A model generated the notes under the pieces. It had not been told where the DNA came from. It saw only the letters and a list, made by a program, of their open reading frames with translations, and searched no databases. Of a DNA stretch of 64,000 nucleotides, positions 25,718 through 35,529 are shown piece by piece; position 1 is the stretch's first letter; every line of letters begins with the position of its first letter. Source of the DNA: Pararhodonellum marinum (GTDB lineage Bacteria > Bacteroidota > Bacteroidia > Cytophagales > Cyclobacteriaceae); assembly GCF_015354735.1 (NCBI RefSeq), contig NZ_JACEFJ010000018.1:1-64000 (forward strand), in the 5' to 3' direction. The position numbers were made by a program, and so were the translations under genes.

Positions 25718-27187
25718 TCAAACTGCAATCTCTTTCGGATCCAGATCAAAAACAAATTCAGTGAATGAAGCAGAATCCGAAATGACTTGAATTTCAGAAT
25801 TATGGATTTCAAGGATTTTTTTGACAATTGCCAGTCCAAGTCCGGAACCTTCAATTCTTTTTTGATCTTTATCTACCATGAAATATCTGTCGAAAAGGGA
25901 CCCAAGATCTTTTTGCGGTATTCCATTTCCGGAATTTTTTATGCTTACACAGACTTTATGGGTCCTTTGGCAGAAATAAGCTTTAAGGGCAATGGTTCCA
26001 TTCTCGGGTGCATATTTGACGGCATTGTCTACAAGATTTTGAATGACCCTGTCCAATAAATACAAATCAGCCAATACCACAGGCAAGGAGGGTGAGATTT
26101 CAGCAATTAAATCGATGTTTTTTGTCTTTGCTAAAAGGCCATACTTCATACAAGCATCAAAAAGTAGCTCTTGTATTTTCAAAGGTTCAGCTTTAAATGT
26201 CATTTGACCTGATTCTAACTTAGAAAGATCAAAAAGATCAGCAACCAGTTTGGTCAATTTATCTGTAGAATCATTGATGATGTTAAGGTATTGGTTTTTC
26301 TCAGCATTGGTCACTTTATCCCCCTTGATCATCAAAGTTTCCACATAACCATTGATAACAGCCAGAGGATTTCTAAGGTCATGGGATACGTTGGCGATGA
26401 GTTCTCTCCTGAGTGCATCCACCTTTTTAAGTTCTTCCATATTGCTGATAATATTGTCGGCCATCTGATTAAATGTGTTTGCCAATACTGCCAATTCAGA
26501 TTTGGTGTTCAGTTCAGGTACCCTAGCCAAAAGATCACCTTCCTTAAACTTGCCGACTGTTTTTACAATTTCCCGTAGGTTTTTGGTCAGCAGGGCAGTC
26601 AGGACCAATCCTATCATAAAAGAAATGACCAATGTGATCAGAAAAGATTCCAGTGTAAGCTTAAGCCAATAATCTCCCAAAAGTCCTGCGGATATTTTCT
26701 CGTATTTTTCACTGAGCAAGGTGATGTAAACATAACCTAAGAGTTCAGTTCCCTCCCGAACTTCCGTAGCCGAAAAGATGGTTTGTCTGTCAATGGTTCT
26801 TGGATCATCCCCTAGCACGAAATCATTTCCCTGAGAAGCGATGAAATCACGTATGGGATCCACATTTACACGCTTTAATTTTACTTTTGAATCAAGTACA
26901 ACATAGGAAAGAATTTCACCGTTGGGATCAAGCAGATATACTTCTATTCCAGGATTGACCGCCATCATGGAGTGCATAATGGTTCCCATAGATTCTTGAC
27001 AAACCTCTCCATCCAAAAAAGGCGGTGTTTCTTTGACCAGGTATTCAGCTACGGAGGCATTGAGTTTTTGGGTGGTCTCCAAGAAATAATTTTTGGAAGC
27101 ATGTGTGGTGATCAGGATGTAGGCAAAGCCCACAAGCAATAAAACCAATGTGAAGGCAAGTGATATTCTCCAGTATAAACTTTTCAT
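25718..27187 (-). CDS. HAMP-containing sensor histidine kinase
   Basis: 489 residues. Helix 1 spans about 8-27, a periplasmic sensor about 28-185 and helix 2 about 185-203. HAMP spans about 200-255 (ELNTKSELAVLANTFNQM). HisKA follows with phospho-acceptor His269 in ANVSHDLRNPL, then HATPase with NLVDNAVKYA, GNGIPQKD and GSGLGLAIVKK. It is the second gene of a response regulator-kinase unit and converges on the DM13 operon. Confidence 0.95.
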   Translation of the reverse strand: MKSLYWRISLAFTLVLLLVGFAYILITTHASKNYFLETTQKLNASVAEYLVKETPPFLDGEVCQESMGTIMHSMMAVNPGIEVYLLDPNGEILSYVVLDSKVKLKRVNVDPIRDFIASQGNDFVLGDDPRTIDRQTIFSATEVREGTELLGYVYITLLSEKYEKISAGLLGDYWLKLTLESFLITLVISFMIGLVLTALLTKNLREIVKTVGKFKEGDLLARVPELNTKSELAVLANTFNQMADNIISNMEELKKVDALRRELIANVSHDLRNPLAVINGYVETLMIKGDKVTNAEKNQYLNIINDSTDKLTKLVADLFDLSKLESGQMTFKAEPLKIQELLFDACMKYGLLAKTKNIDLIAEISPSLPVVLADLYLLDRVIQNLVDNAVKYAPENGTIALKAYFCQRTHKVCVSIKNSGNGIPQKDLGSLFDRYFMVDKDQKRIEGSGLGLAIVKKILEIHNSEIQVISDSASFTEFVFDLDPKEIAV

Positions 27188-27208
27188 GGAATTAAATTTT
27201 AATTGGAA

Positions 27209-27907
27209 TTACCATTCATCATTAAACCTGTATCCAATTCCCCATGTCGTAAGGATATAAGAAGGATTGTTGGCATCCGTTTCAATCTTAGATCTGAGAC
27301 GATTGATATGTGCATTTACAGTATGTTCGTAACCATTGAAATCATAGCCCCATATGAGTTCCAACAATTCTGAACGGCTGTAACTTCTCCCTGGATTTCT
27401 GGCCAATAGTGTAAGCAGATCAAACTCCTTAGGGGTAAGATCCACCCTCATTTGATTTAAAGTAACCTTTCTTCTTTTTTCATCAATTTCCAAATCGGCA
27501 AATTTCACCTTGGGCTCATCTTTTTGTATTAACTGCATAAATTGATCCTGCCTACGCATGATTGCTTTGACCCTTGCGATGAATTCCCTGATTTTAAAAG
27601 GCTTGGTGATGTAATCATCCGCTCCGGATTCAAGACCCAATACCTTATCAATTTCTTCTGACTTGGCGGTGATCATTAGGATTGGTGTAAAATTTTCCAA
27701 AGCACGCAATTTTAGACAAATGCTTAGACCGTCCATTTCGGGTAACATGAGATCCAAAATCATCAAGTCAAAAGAACACTTTCCAGCAAGTTCATAACCT
27801 CGCTTTCCATTGTCTGTTACCTCTACATTATAATCCAGGTCTCTTAAATGAATCTGTATCAATTGACTAATATCAGGGTCATCCTCTACCACTAAAACAT
27901 TTTTCAT
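27209..27907 (-). CDS. OmpR-family response regulator
   Basis: 232 residues: receiver domain 1-120 with Asp52 (LMILDLMLPEMDG), DD at 9-10 and Lys in YITKPF, and a winged-helix output domain about 135-230 (LTPKEFDLLTLLARNPGRSYSRSELLE, then TVNAHINRLRSKIE). It precedes the kinase by 21 bases and is surely its partner. The stimulus is unknown; proximity to the DM13 genes hints at envelope or redox sensing. Confidence 0.95.
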   Translation of the reverse strand: MKNVLVVEDDPDISQLIQIHLRDLDYNVEVTDNGKRGYELAGKCSFDLMILDLMLPEMDGLSICLKLRALENFTPILMITAKSEEIDKVLGLESGADDYITKPFKIREFIARVKAIMRRQDQFMQLIQKDEPKVKFADLEIDEKRRKVTLNQMRVDLTPKEFDLLTLLARNPGRSYSRSELLELIWGYDFNGYEHTVNAHINRLRSKIETDANNPSYILTTWGIGYRFNDEW

Positions 27908-28115
27908 TTTTTCATTACCTAGTTTGCTTTATAAAAATAAAATGAAAAAATCACGAAACTATCACGAATAAAATGTTTTGATTTCATTTAATGCTTATTC
28001 CATATTTTAAACCAATCAAAAAGTACACCCCAAGCCAATGATATCCAAAGATCCTATTGAACACTTTACAAGTTTTTCAATCGAGGAATTGACCAATTTT
28101 TGGAATTTATCCTTA

Positions 28116-28985
28116 CTAATCAAGAAAACCCCTTCTTTCCCTTTCCACATACTCCGCAAAACTAGTCGGTTTCCTTCCAAACAGCTTTTCTGCCCAATCC
28201 GAGGTGGGAGGGGATTTTTGAAAACGGGGCAAATAATGCAGCATGATCATGACCAGGATAAATGGAGTGGCCATGCCTTCCTTTCTTTTTTGGAAGAAAA
28301 AGGAAAGCAAGTTGGGTGATACAAAATCAATTTTTCTACCGATGCCCTTACTTAAAACAGCACACATGCGTTCGAAATCCATTTGTTCTCCATTGGTCAG
28401 GTCATAAGCCTTATTTCTGTGTTCCGAAGGGTTAATTAATACTTTTGCAGCCACTTCTCCCACATCTTTTACGTCAATCAGATTGAATTTGGCTTTTCCG
28501 GCCGGAAGAAATACCCTGTTTTTTTCAACAATGTCTTTTCTCAGGGTAGTAGAAAAATTTTGCATAAAATATCCGGGACGTAAAAAAGTGAAAGGCAAGC
28601 CGGATTGTTGGATGAGCTTTTCGATTTTGTGATGGGGGATGACACTGCTCTTTTCCACCCCTTGAACCGAAAGAAAAACGATATGCTTTGTCCCAACCTT
28701 TATTGCCGTTTCAATCAGGGGCCGAAAATGCTTATCCACGTCGGAGATATGGGGGGGTCTTAGCAAGAAAAGCACATCCATGTCCTTGAGGTAAGTATGA
28801 AAATGATCGGTTTTATCAAAATCAAATACCCTTTGCTGAATATTGGGAAATGGGTCTAAAGCAATTTCCATTTTTTTCACATCCCTAAGCCCTGCATATA
28901 CTTGATGAGAATGGCCAGATGCGTCGATCGACTTGATTACCTCTATTCCCACATTGCCTGTGGCACCTGTTATCAATATGCGCAT
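28116..28985 (-). CDS. NmrA-like NAD(P)-binding reductase
   Basis: 289-residue atypical SDR. The N-terminal Rossmann motif is ILITGATGNVGIEVI, followed by VLFLLRPPHISDV and FTFLRPGYFMQNF, the latter characteristic of the NmrA/QOR2 branch, which lacks the canonical YxxxK. It may reduce quinones or act as a redox-sensing binding protein. It has clear similarity to the 41980 gene. It lies behind the 29051 gene on the same strand with a 65-base gap, and both may be controlled by the divergent HxlR gene. Confidence 0.85.
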   Translation of the reverse strand: MRILITGATGNVGIEVIKSIDASGHSHQVYAGLRDVKKMEIALDPFPNIQQRVFDFDKTDHFHTYLKDMDVLFLLRPPHISDVDKHFRPLIETAIKVGTKHIVFLSVQGVEKSSVIPHHKIEKLIQQSGLPFTFLRPGYFMQNFSTTLRKDIVEKNRVFLPAGKAKFNLIDVKDVGEVAAKVLINPSEHRNKAYDLTNGEQMDFERMCAVLSKGIGRKIDFVSPNLLSFFFQKRKEGMATPFILVMIMLHYLPRFQKSPPTSDWAEKLFGRKPTSFAEYVERERRGFLD

Positions 28986-29050
28986 TTTATATTTTTTTAA
29001 AAATGTGGATTCACCATGAAGCGGTCGCCCTGCCTCTGTCTTACGTCCTT

Positions 29051-29686
29051 TTAATAGCTAACAAAAGGCATTTGTTGGTTGAAGGTTTCATCTTCGACCT
29101 GCCTGAAGATAAAGTCCGCCAGATCCGCTCTGCCAATTTTGGTGCTGGCATTGACACCAACCCAACCTACCCTGTAATTTCCTTTCTTTGGGTCATTGGT
29201 CAATCTGGGTCCTCTTACAATCACCCAATTGAGACCACTTTCCTCTAAGACTTCGTGGTGTCGGATGGCATCATTCAATATTTTAGGTACCGCTATTTTC
29301 ATGATCGTTCGGATCAGTTTGTCCGCAAACTTTGGCTGGTCTTTTTCAGGGTAGGGGAGTCCACCACCTGACAGTGAAATGATCCGTTCTAGGCCAGATG
29401 TTTTCATGGCTGTGATTATATTTTTTGTACCCTCAGTCTGTAACCACTCCGGCGAACCTTTCACATGACCGAAAAGACTGACGACCACATCACACCCTGC
29501 AACGGTAGCCTTTACTTCGCCTTCCTTCAGCACATCCCCCTGAATGATCTCCAACGCCCGGTGCTTCATGACTACCTTACCCGGATCTCTGACAAGTGCT
29601 TTTACAAGGTAACCTTTCTCAAGCGCTTGTTCCAAAAACAAGCGACCCGTCTGACCCGATCCTCCAAATAGTGCGATTTTTTTCAT
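29051..29686 (-). CDS. NAD(P)-binding SDR-like reductase
   Basis: 211 residues, Rossmann motif IALFGGSGQTGRLF, then VVSLFGHVKG, RIISLSGGGLPY and NWVIVRGPRLTNDP. This pattern matches the short BVR-B/YwnB-like atypical SDR group. It is the first gene downstream of the shared promoter region with the HxlR regulator at 29765, consistent with the common arrangement in which HxlR controls a reductase for reactive electrophiles. Confidence 0.85.
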   Translation of the reverse strand: MKKIALFGGSGQTGRLFLEQALEKGYLVKALVRDPGKVVMKHRALEIIQGDVLKEGEVKATVAGCDVVVSLFGHVKGSPEWLQTEGTKNIITAMKTSGLERIISLSGGGLPYPEKDQPKFADKLIRTIMKIAVPKILNDAIRHHEVLEESGLNWVIVRGPRLTNDPKKGNYRVGWVGVNASTKIGRADLADFIFRQVEDETFNQQMPFVSY

Positions 29687-29729
29687 CTTTGTATTTTTGC
29701 TATGTATAAAATTACTATTTTTATGGTAC

Positions 29730-29747
29730 TATATGAATTGTCATATA
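29730..29747. promoter_or_regulatory. Candidate HxlR operator palindrome
   Basis: TATATGA and TCATATA form a 7-bp inverted repeat with a 4-base spacer (ATTG) in the 78-base gap between the divergent reductase and HxlR genes. Position and symmetry suit a dimeric winged-helix regulator. Confidence 0.55.
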
Positions 29748-29764
29748 CTAACCTTTTTGTAAGT

Positions 29765-30094
29765 ATGAACCACCTCAAAATAACGGCCCGTTGCCCTATA
29801 CGCACTACTCTTGAACTGATAGGAGGCAAATGGAAATTATTGATTCTTTTTCAGCTTTTCAACGGACCTTACAGGCTGAGTGAATTGAAAAAATCAATCC
29901 CTGATATCAGTGAAAAAATGCTAATTCAAGAGTTAAAAACATTGGTAGACAGTGAATTGGTAAGCAGAAAGAATTTTGGGGAAGTACCTCCTCGTGTAGA
30001 GTATGCTCTGACTGAGAAAGGAAAAGCAGCCATGCCTTTGATCGAAGCCATGCGAAATTTCGCGCTTCAATACGAAGGAAGATCAGTAGGTTAG
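29765..30094 (+). CDS. HxlR-family winged-helix regulator
   Basis: 109 residues from ATG 29765 (MNHLKITARCP); an upstream ATG at 29702 would put the operator palindrome inside the coding region. Signature text: CPIRTTLELIGGKWKLLILFQLF with the conserved cysteine, RLSELKKSIPDISEKMLIQELKTL for the recognition region, and PPRVEYALTEKG for the wing. The conserved N-terminal Cys is often a thiol sensor in this family. Divergent from the reductase gene. Confidence 0.93.
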   Translation: MNHLKITARCPIRTTLELIGGKWKLLILFQLFNGPYRLSELKKSIPDISEKMLIQELKTLVDSELVSRKNFGEVPPRVEYALTEKGKAAMPLIEAMRNFALQYEGRSVG

Positions 30095-30452
30095 GCCCCT
30101 TTCCTAAAGATAAAATTGCTTTAATTTTAAAAACATTTTTCCTATCCTAAAGCTTTTTAACTTCAAAAGGCGGGCTTATTATTACACAAGGAAACCTTAT
30201 GATGGATCAGGGAGTAGACTGAGTTTATTTTTTGATTTTCGATTAAAATTACTGGTCTTTAAAATAATTGAATGAGTTTTTTTTGCTTTCAAGAGGAGTC
30301 ATAGAAATTTTTTCTTTTGTCCGAATCCGTTCAAATTTGTTCGCTATGTTGGGTATTTTAGAACAATAGTTGCTTTTAAGATCAATTTAGACACATTAAC
30401 ATGGCATAGAAATGGAAATGAGGAGAAGGTAAAGTATAAGTTAAAAAAGAAT
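30095..30452. other. Intergenic region upstream of the ABC permease pair
   Basis: AT-rich 358-base stretch that must carry the promoter of the permease genes. I find no certain promoter or hairpin and no coding sequence. Confidence 0.4.
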
Positions 30453-32864
30453 ATGATTAAGTATTACGTAAAACTTGCTTTCAGGGGATACCTGAGAAAT
30501 AGAAAGTTTACCATTCTGATTTTACTGAGTTTAATTACCGGACTTTTTGTGGCCTATATAGGAATGTCCTACATCCGTTTTGAAAACAGTTTTGAAAGTT
30601 TCCACAATAATTCAGACCATATATACAGGCTGGTTCGAACCTATCGATCTCAAGATTACAGCGTTATCGGTTTTCCATCTTGGTCAAGCACCTCATCGGA
30701 AGTACAACAGCTTCAGGTCGAATCTCTAAAATCCTCACCTGGAGTCATGGATATTACCCAATTCATCATTTCACCTTATTCGGAATTCATCAAGGCAGAT
30801 GAAAAACAAATTACATCTGACGGTATATTAAGTACAAATACGCCGTCAGGATTTGTAAACATGTTTACTTGGAATCCAATAATGGGTTCTCTTGAAAGCT
30901 TTACCTTTGGGAACAATAAAGTCCTGCTAACTTCTTCATTGGCTAAGAGATTATTTGGCCCTGAATTTAAATTTCAGGATTCTTTGCTTGGTAGTTTAAT
31001 TTTTGTGGGAGAAGAACCTTATGAATTAGCCGCAGTCATCGAGGATGTTCCGGCAAATTCACATTTTGGTTTTGAGGTGGCAGTAAGTACTGATAGAATT
31101 GATTATTGGGGAAGCCGGACCTATGTCCAAGTAGATGCCCAAATTTTCCCCGATGAAGTTGAAAATCAACTCAATGCCACTATTGCAACATTTAACCCCA
31201 ATTTGGATAAAGATGAATTGTATGCTGGTCACTACCTTCAGCCCATTTCTAACATTCACCTGGATTCAAATATATTGTATGAAGCCAAATCTCCCGGAAA
31301 CAGGATTTATATTTCCCTTATTGGGATTTTCGCACTCCTAATTCTTTTTATCACCTTGTTTAACTATGCTAACATTACATTGGCAATTAAATCTAAAGCC
31401 AGTAAATCAATTGGAGTCAGAAAGGCGATGGGTGCGCACAATGGGATGATTGCTTTTCAGTTTTTCTTGGAGGGAATCTTACTTTCTCTGCTTTCTATTC
31501 CTTTCGTAGGTATTTTGGTCTCCTTATTTGTCCCTGGCTTTAATGCGCTCATGGAAGCAGATATTCCATCAAATCTATTTGAAGATCCAAATTCACTAAT
31601 GGGTTTGATTGCTTTGGCTATCGGTATAGGTTTTTTGGCAAGCTTGACACCTGCTTCCTATTTGGGAATGAGGCGAGTGGTCAGTTTATTTAAAGAGGAC
31701 TGGAAGCAAACCAATTTTCAAACATTTTCTGTGAGAAAGTATATGATAGTCAGTCAATTGGTAATTCTAATTGGCATGTCAAGTGTTTCCTTTTTGGTTT
31801 CCAAACAGCTTGAATTTGTGAATCAAAAGGATATTGGATATAAAAAAGAAGGGGTAATTTTTGCATATACCTCCCAAGATAATATCGGATACTTTCAACA
31901 AAAATTAAGACAAATCCCTGGAGTAATTGCAGTTGGAAACGGGAGTTCTTTTGGTACGCAGGTCTTCAATCAAGGAACTTATCAGATAGAAGGATTGGAA
32001 ACGGTATTTGATGATGCCAATCAGCTTTACCTTGATCAAGAGGGGTATAAGGCCTATGATATAAAGTCCACCCTTACTGAAATACCAGCAGGTCGATTTA
32101 CCTTGATTAACCAAACCGCCGCAGAGAAAATCTCAAGGATGAAAGGTATTCAACCTGAAGACCTTATCGGAGCAGAAGTCGTCACTGAACCTGAATATAC
32201 AGATCCTGAAACCGGTCAATCTGGCATTCCATTTACTGTTTCAGGGATTTTTGAAGACATCCATTTGTTTTCCCTCCATGAACGCATGGATCCTTATTTT
32301 TTGACAATTCAAGAAAACCTCTTAATGGATGGAAGAAGTATAATTTCTTATGATCCTACACATGAAAAGAAAGTGATTTCGGATGTTGAATCTGTTTATG
32401 CTGAGCTCAAGGAGGTATTCCCACTTGAGCTTGAGTTTCTTTCGGAGAACCTTAACAACCTATATAAACAAGATAAGCGAACAGCCAATTTAATCCACTA
32501 TTTTAATGTAATTGCAGTTTTTTTGTCGGCAATTGGCATCATCGGAGTTTCGCTATTCCTCACTTTGGCAAGGAGAAAAGAATTTGGAATTCGAAAAGTT
32601 CTCGGTGCTTCAGCACTTTCGATTGTTAGTACATCTACAACAGAGTATGTTTTGATGGTTGGTATTGCTTTGGTAATTGCCTGGCCGGCTGCTTATTGGA
32701 TAGCAGATACATGGCTTTCAAATTTTGCTTACCGTATTCCGATTCAACAGTGGATATTTTTAGTGGTGGGAGTAGTCACACTTGCCTTTGTTAGTGTTTT
32801 GGTTGGAATTGTTTCCCATAAGGCTGCTCTTGAAAATCCTGCACAAAGTCTAAAAACCGAATAA
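30453..32864 (+). CDS. FtsX/MacB-type ABC transporter permease
   Basis: 803 residues in two FtsX-like halves. Each has a large extracytoplasmic MacB_PCD domain and terminal helices: helix about 20-40, three helices at about 285-400, a helix about 430-450, and three helices at about 690-795. Motifs typical of the fold are KSIGVRKAMGAHN near residue 325 and EFGIRKVLGASALSIV near 710. It has no ATPase domain and none is adjacent. Probably part of a lipoprotein- or peptide-moving Type VII-like ABC system working with a distant ATPase. Confidence 0.9.
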   Translation: MIKYYVKLAFRGYLRNRKFTILILLSLITGLFVAYIGMSYIRFENSFESFHNNSDHIYRLVRTYRSQDYSVIGFPSWSSTSSEVQQLQVESLKSSPGVMDITQFIISPYSEFIKADEKQITSDGILSTNTPSGFVNMFTWNPIMGSLESFTFGNNKVLLTSSLAKRLFGPEFKFQDSLLGSLIFVGEEPYELAAVIEDVPANSHFGFEVAVSTDRIDYWGSRTYVQVDAQIFPDEVENQLNATIATFNPNLDKDELYAGHYLQPISNIHLDSNILYEAKSPGNRIYISLIGIFALLILFITLFNYANITLAIKSKASKSIGVRKAMGAHNGMIAFQFFLEGILLSLLSIPFVGILVSLFVPGFNALMEADIPSNLFEDPNSLMGLIALAIGIGFLASLTPASYLGMRRVVSLFKEDWKQTNFQTFSVRKYMIVSQLVILIGMSSVSFLVSKQLEFVNQKDIGYKKEGVIFAYTSQDNIGYFQQKLRQIPGVIAVGNGSSFGTQVFNQGTYQIEGLETVFDDANQLYLDQEGYKAYDIKSTLTEIPAGRFTLINQTAAEKISRMKGIQPEDLIGAEVVTEPEYTDPETGQSGIPFTVSGIFEDIHLFSLHERMDPYFLTIQENLLMDGRSIISYDPTHEKKVISDVESVYAELKEVFPLELEFLSENLNNLYKQDKRTANLIHYFNVIAVFLSAIGIIGVSLFLTLARRKEFGIRKVLGASALSIVSTSTTEYVLMVGIALVIAWPAAYWIADTWLSNFAYRIPIQQWIFLVVGVVTLAFVSVLVGIVSHKAALENPAQSLKTE

Positions 32865-32877
32865 ACTTAAATCCATC

Positions 32878-35337
32878 ATGTTTAAAAATTACCTGCTTAC
32901 CGCCATCAGGAGTCTTAGGAGAAACAAAGTTTTTTCAGCAGTCAATGCCATAGGTTTATCAGTTGGCTTTGCCTGCTGTCTCCTTATTGGCACATACGTA
33001 CTCCATCAATTGAGTTACGATGCTTTTTTCCCCGAAAAAGACAAAATATTCAGGATAGAACAAAATCCCACCGATGGCAAGCGGATGGCCTGGACCGGAG
33101 GAGCCTTAGGGAATCTGTTGAAAAATGAACTGACCGAAGACATGACCGCAATGAGTAGGGCGTTGGAAGTCAGCGCATTGCTTACTATTCCAAGGGAAAG
33201 TGAAGAACAAGAAACATTCAGAACCTCAGCTTTTTTATTTGCTGAAGAGGGCTTTTTGGAGATTTTTCCATTTCCAATGCTTCAGGGAACAGCGAATGGA
33301 GTGCTGGAAAGCCAAGATAAAATGCTTATTTCCAAATCTTCCTCTGAAAAATATTTTGGTGATAAAAGTCCAGTAGGTCTCCACGTATTGTTTGATGGGA
33401 AGTTTGAATTGGAAATTGCAGGAGTATTTGAAGATTTACCAGATAATACGCACATGAAATTCGAGTTTTTGGCTGGCTTGAACTCATGGAAAACCAATGT
33501 GGTGGGATTTCCTTCCACAGCGGAATTCGGCAGTTTTTGGTGGCCTCAGGTATATACTTATGTCAAGTTAAATGAAAGCACTGATCCGAAATCTTTTGAA
33601 ACCAATTTAGCGCAGAATATGCCTAAGTATAGGGAAGAAGAAGAGGCAGCAAAATACGCCCATTACCTTAAACCCATTGATCAAATCCACTGGGATACCG
33701 AAATCGAATACGATTGGACTCCGGCTGTGTCTAAAACAAGTTTATGGATTTTTGTAGCCATTGGGGCTTTTATTCTGATACTGGCCTGCATCAATTATAT
33801 CAACATCACCACAGCTCAAGCCTTGAGGCGGTCAAAGGAAATCGGGGTGAGAAAGGTCTGTGGGGCACAAAAAAACCAACTTTCTATGCAGTTTTTGGGT
33901 GAGGCATTGATCCTGAATGCCATTTCTCTGTTGTTTGGGCTGATTATGCTTCAGGCCATTCAACCTTATCTTTCGTCTTATTTGGGGTTTTCAAAAATTC
34001 ATGTTTCGGTTATGTTTTTTAAATACCTGTGGTTGATTGTGGCATTCTGGCTGGGAGTTTCCTTTTTATCAGGATTTTTACCATCCTTATACCTTGCAAG
34101 ACTAAGGCCACAATTGATCCTAAAAAATTTCAATCTGTCTTCAGGAGGAGGCCAAGTCAGAAAATACCTGGTTGGGTTCCAGTTTTTTCTATCGGGAGTA
34201 TTGATCTTTTGTTCTCTGGCTGTTTATTATCAGTACAGACATCTTTCCGGTTTGGAAATGGGTTTTGATGAAACTAATCTGATGATTCTCAATACCAGAG
34301 ATCTTGACAAGACGGATGCACTGATGAATGAAATAGCCCAACTCTCGGGTGTAGATGCGGTCAATATGAGCCGATTTATTCCTGGTATACAATCGGGTTG
34401 GGCCCCTTCAGTTGAATTTGAAGGAGACAGGCCTGAGGATATCCGATTTATGAATGTGCAGTTTGTTGGCCCGGAATTCTTTAAGTTTCTGGATGTGGAA
34501 TTGGTATCAGGAAGGGAGATTCTCGATGAACCATCCGATCTTGGTGAGTTTAGTCTGATGCGGGATCAATTTCCACAAATCGAAGGACAATCAGCCTTGG
34601 TCAATGAGTCCGCACTTAAGATCCTCCAAAAGAACAAAGAGGAAGCTTTGGGTTCTTCGGTGCGCGTGTTTACAGAGGAGAACGGGCAATTATTCAGTAA
34701 TTACAAAGGAAAAATCATTGGTGTGGTCAAAGATTACCATACCCAGGATCTAAGGTACCCCATTACTCCAACAGTCTTCCTTCCCATCAATAATTTTACA
34801 CCTGAATATGTGCTTGTCCGTACTGAAAATATAGACTCCCCCGAATTTATCAGCAGCTTGGAAGCGACCTGGAAGGCAATCGAGCCCTTCAGGCCTTTTG
34901 AGTATTCTGTTTTACAGGACAGGATCAAAACTCAGTACAGTGAACAGGAAAAAGCTTCTTTTCTTATCGGGCTTTTTTCTTTGATTTCGATGATCGTCTC
35001 CGGTTTAGGGATTTATGGACTGGCTCTTTTTGTCGCAGATTCCAAGCGCAAGGAAATCGGGATAAGAAAAGTTTTGGGTGCGGGGATCCTTTCGGTTCAA
35101 AAAATGCTCTTCAACGAGTTTCTCAAACCTGTCTGGTTGGGAGCCGCGATTTCCATGCCTTTGGGATATTACCTGGTGACTTGGTGGCTCAAGCAATTCC
35201 CTGAGAAGATAGCCATTGGACCTTCCTTGTTTTTATTGACCTTTCTGATTTCTGGATTGATCATGGCCCTTACGGTCAGTTGGCGCTCCTATCAGGCTTC
35301 TATGGTCAATCCCGTGGAGGTATTGGAATCGGATTAA
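32878..35337 (+). CDS. FtsX/MacB-type ABC transporter permease
   Basis: 819 residues with the same double FtsX layout as the preceding gene: N-terminal helix about 18-40, EIGVRKVCGAQKNQLSMQF near 320, and EIGIRKVLGAGILSVQKM near 720, ending with VNPVEVLESD, a frequent terminus in this family. Only 13 bases separate the two genes, so they are cotranscribed and may form a heterodimer. No ATPase gene is in the window. Confidence 0.92.
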   Translation: MFKNYLLTAIRSLRRNKVFSAVNAIGLSVGFACCLLIGTYVLHQLSYDAFFPEKDKIFRIEQNPTDGKRMAWTGGALGNLLKNELTEDMTAMSRALEVSALLTIPRESEEQETFRTSAFLFAEEGFLEIFPFPMLQGTANGVLESQDKMLISKSSSEKYFGDKSPVGLHVLFDGKFELEIAGVFEDLPDNTHMKFEFLAGLNSWKTNVVGFPSTAEFGSFWWPQVYTYVKLNESTDPKSFETNLAQNMPKYREEEEAAKYAHYLKPIDQIHWDTEIEYDWTPAVSKTSLWIFVAIGAFILILACINYINITTAQALRRSKEIGVRKVCGAQKNQLSMQFLGEALILNAISLLFGLIMLQAIQPYLSSYLGFSKIHVSVMFFKYLWLIVAFWLGVSFLSGFLPSLYLARLRPQLILKNFNLSSGGGQVRKYLVGFQFFLSGVLIFCSLAVYYQYRHLSGLEMGFDETNLMILNTRDLDKTDALMNEIAQLSGVDAVNMSRFIPGIQSGWAPSVEFEGDRPEDIRFMNVQFVGPEFFKFLDVELVSGREILDEPSDLGEFSLMRDQFPQIEGQSALVNESALKILQKNKEEALGSSVRVFTEENGQLFSNYKGKIIGVVKDYHTQDLRYPITPTVFLPINNFTPEYVLVRTENIDSPEFISSLEATWKAIEPFRPFEYSVLQDRIKTQYSEQEKASFLIGLFSLISMIVSGLGIYGLALFVADSKRKEIGIRKVLGAGILSVQKMLFNEFLKPVWLGAAISMPLGYYLVTWWLKQFPEKIAIGPSLFLLTFLISGLIMALTVSWRSYQASMVNPVEVLESD

Positions 35338-35529
35338 AGCCTTTCATTGTCTGATGCTATGGAATTTTAGGCACAATATCAATTGATTCTGCATTGAGTT
35401 TTTATCGATTGATTTGAAGTAGATATTGGGTTTTCACCTCTACTAAATCCCAATCTTTACCAGAAAGATTTCTATTATGTGTTAGGTTACAAATACCAAG
35501 TTCCAATAAGATATTAAGAAGAGAAGCAC

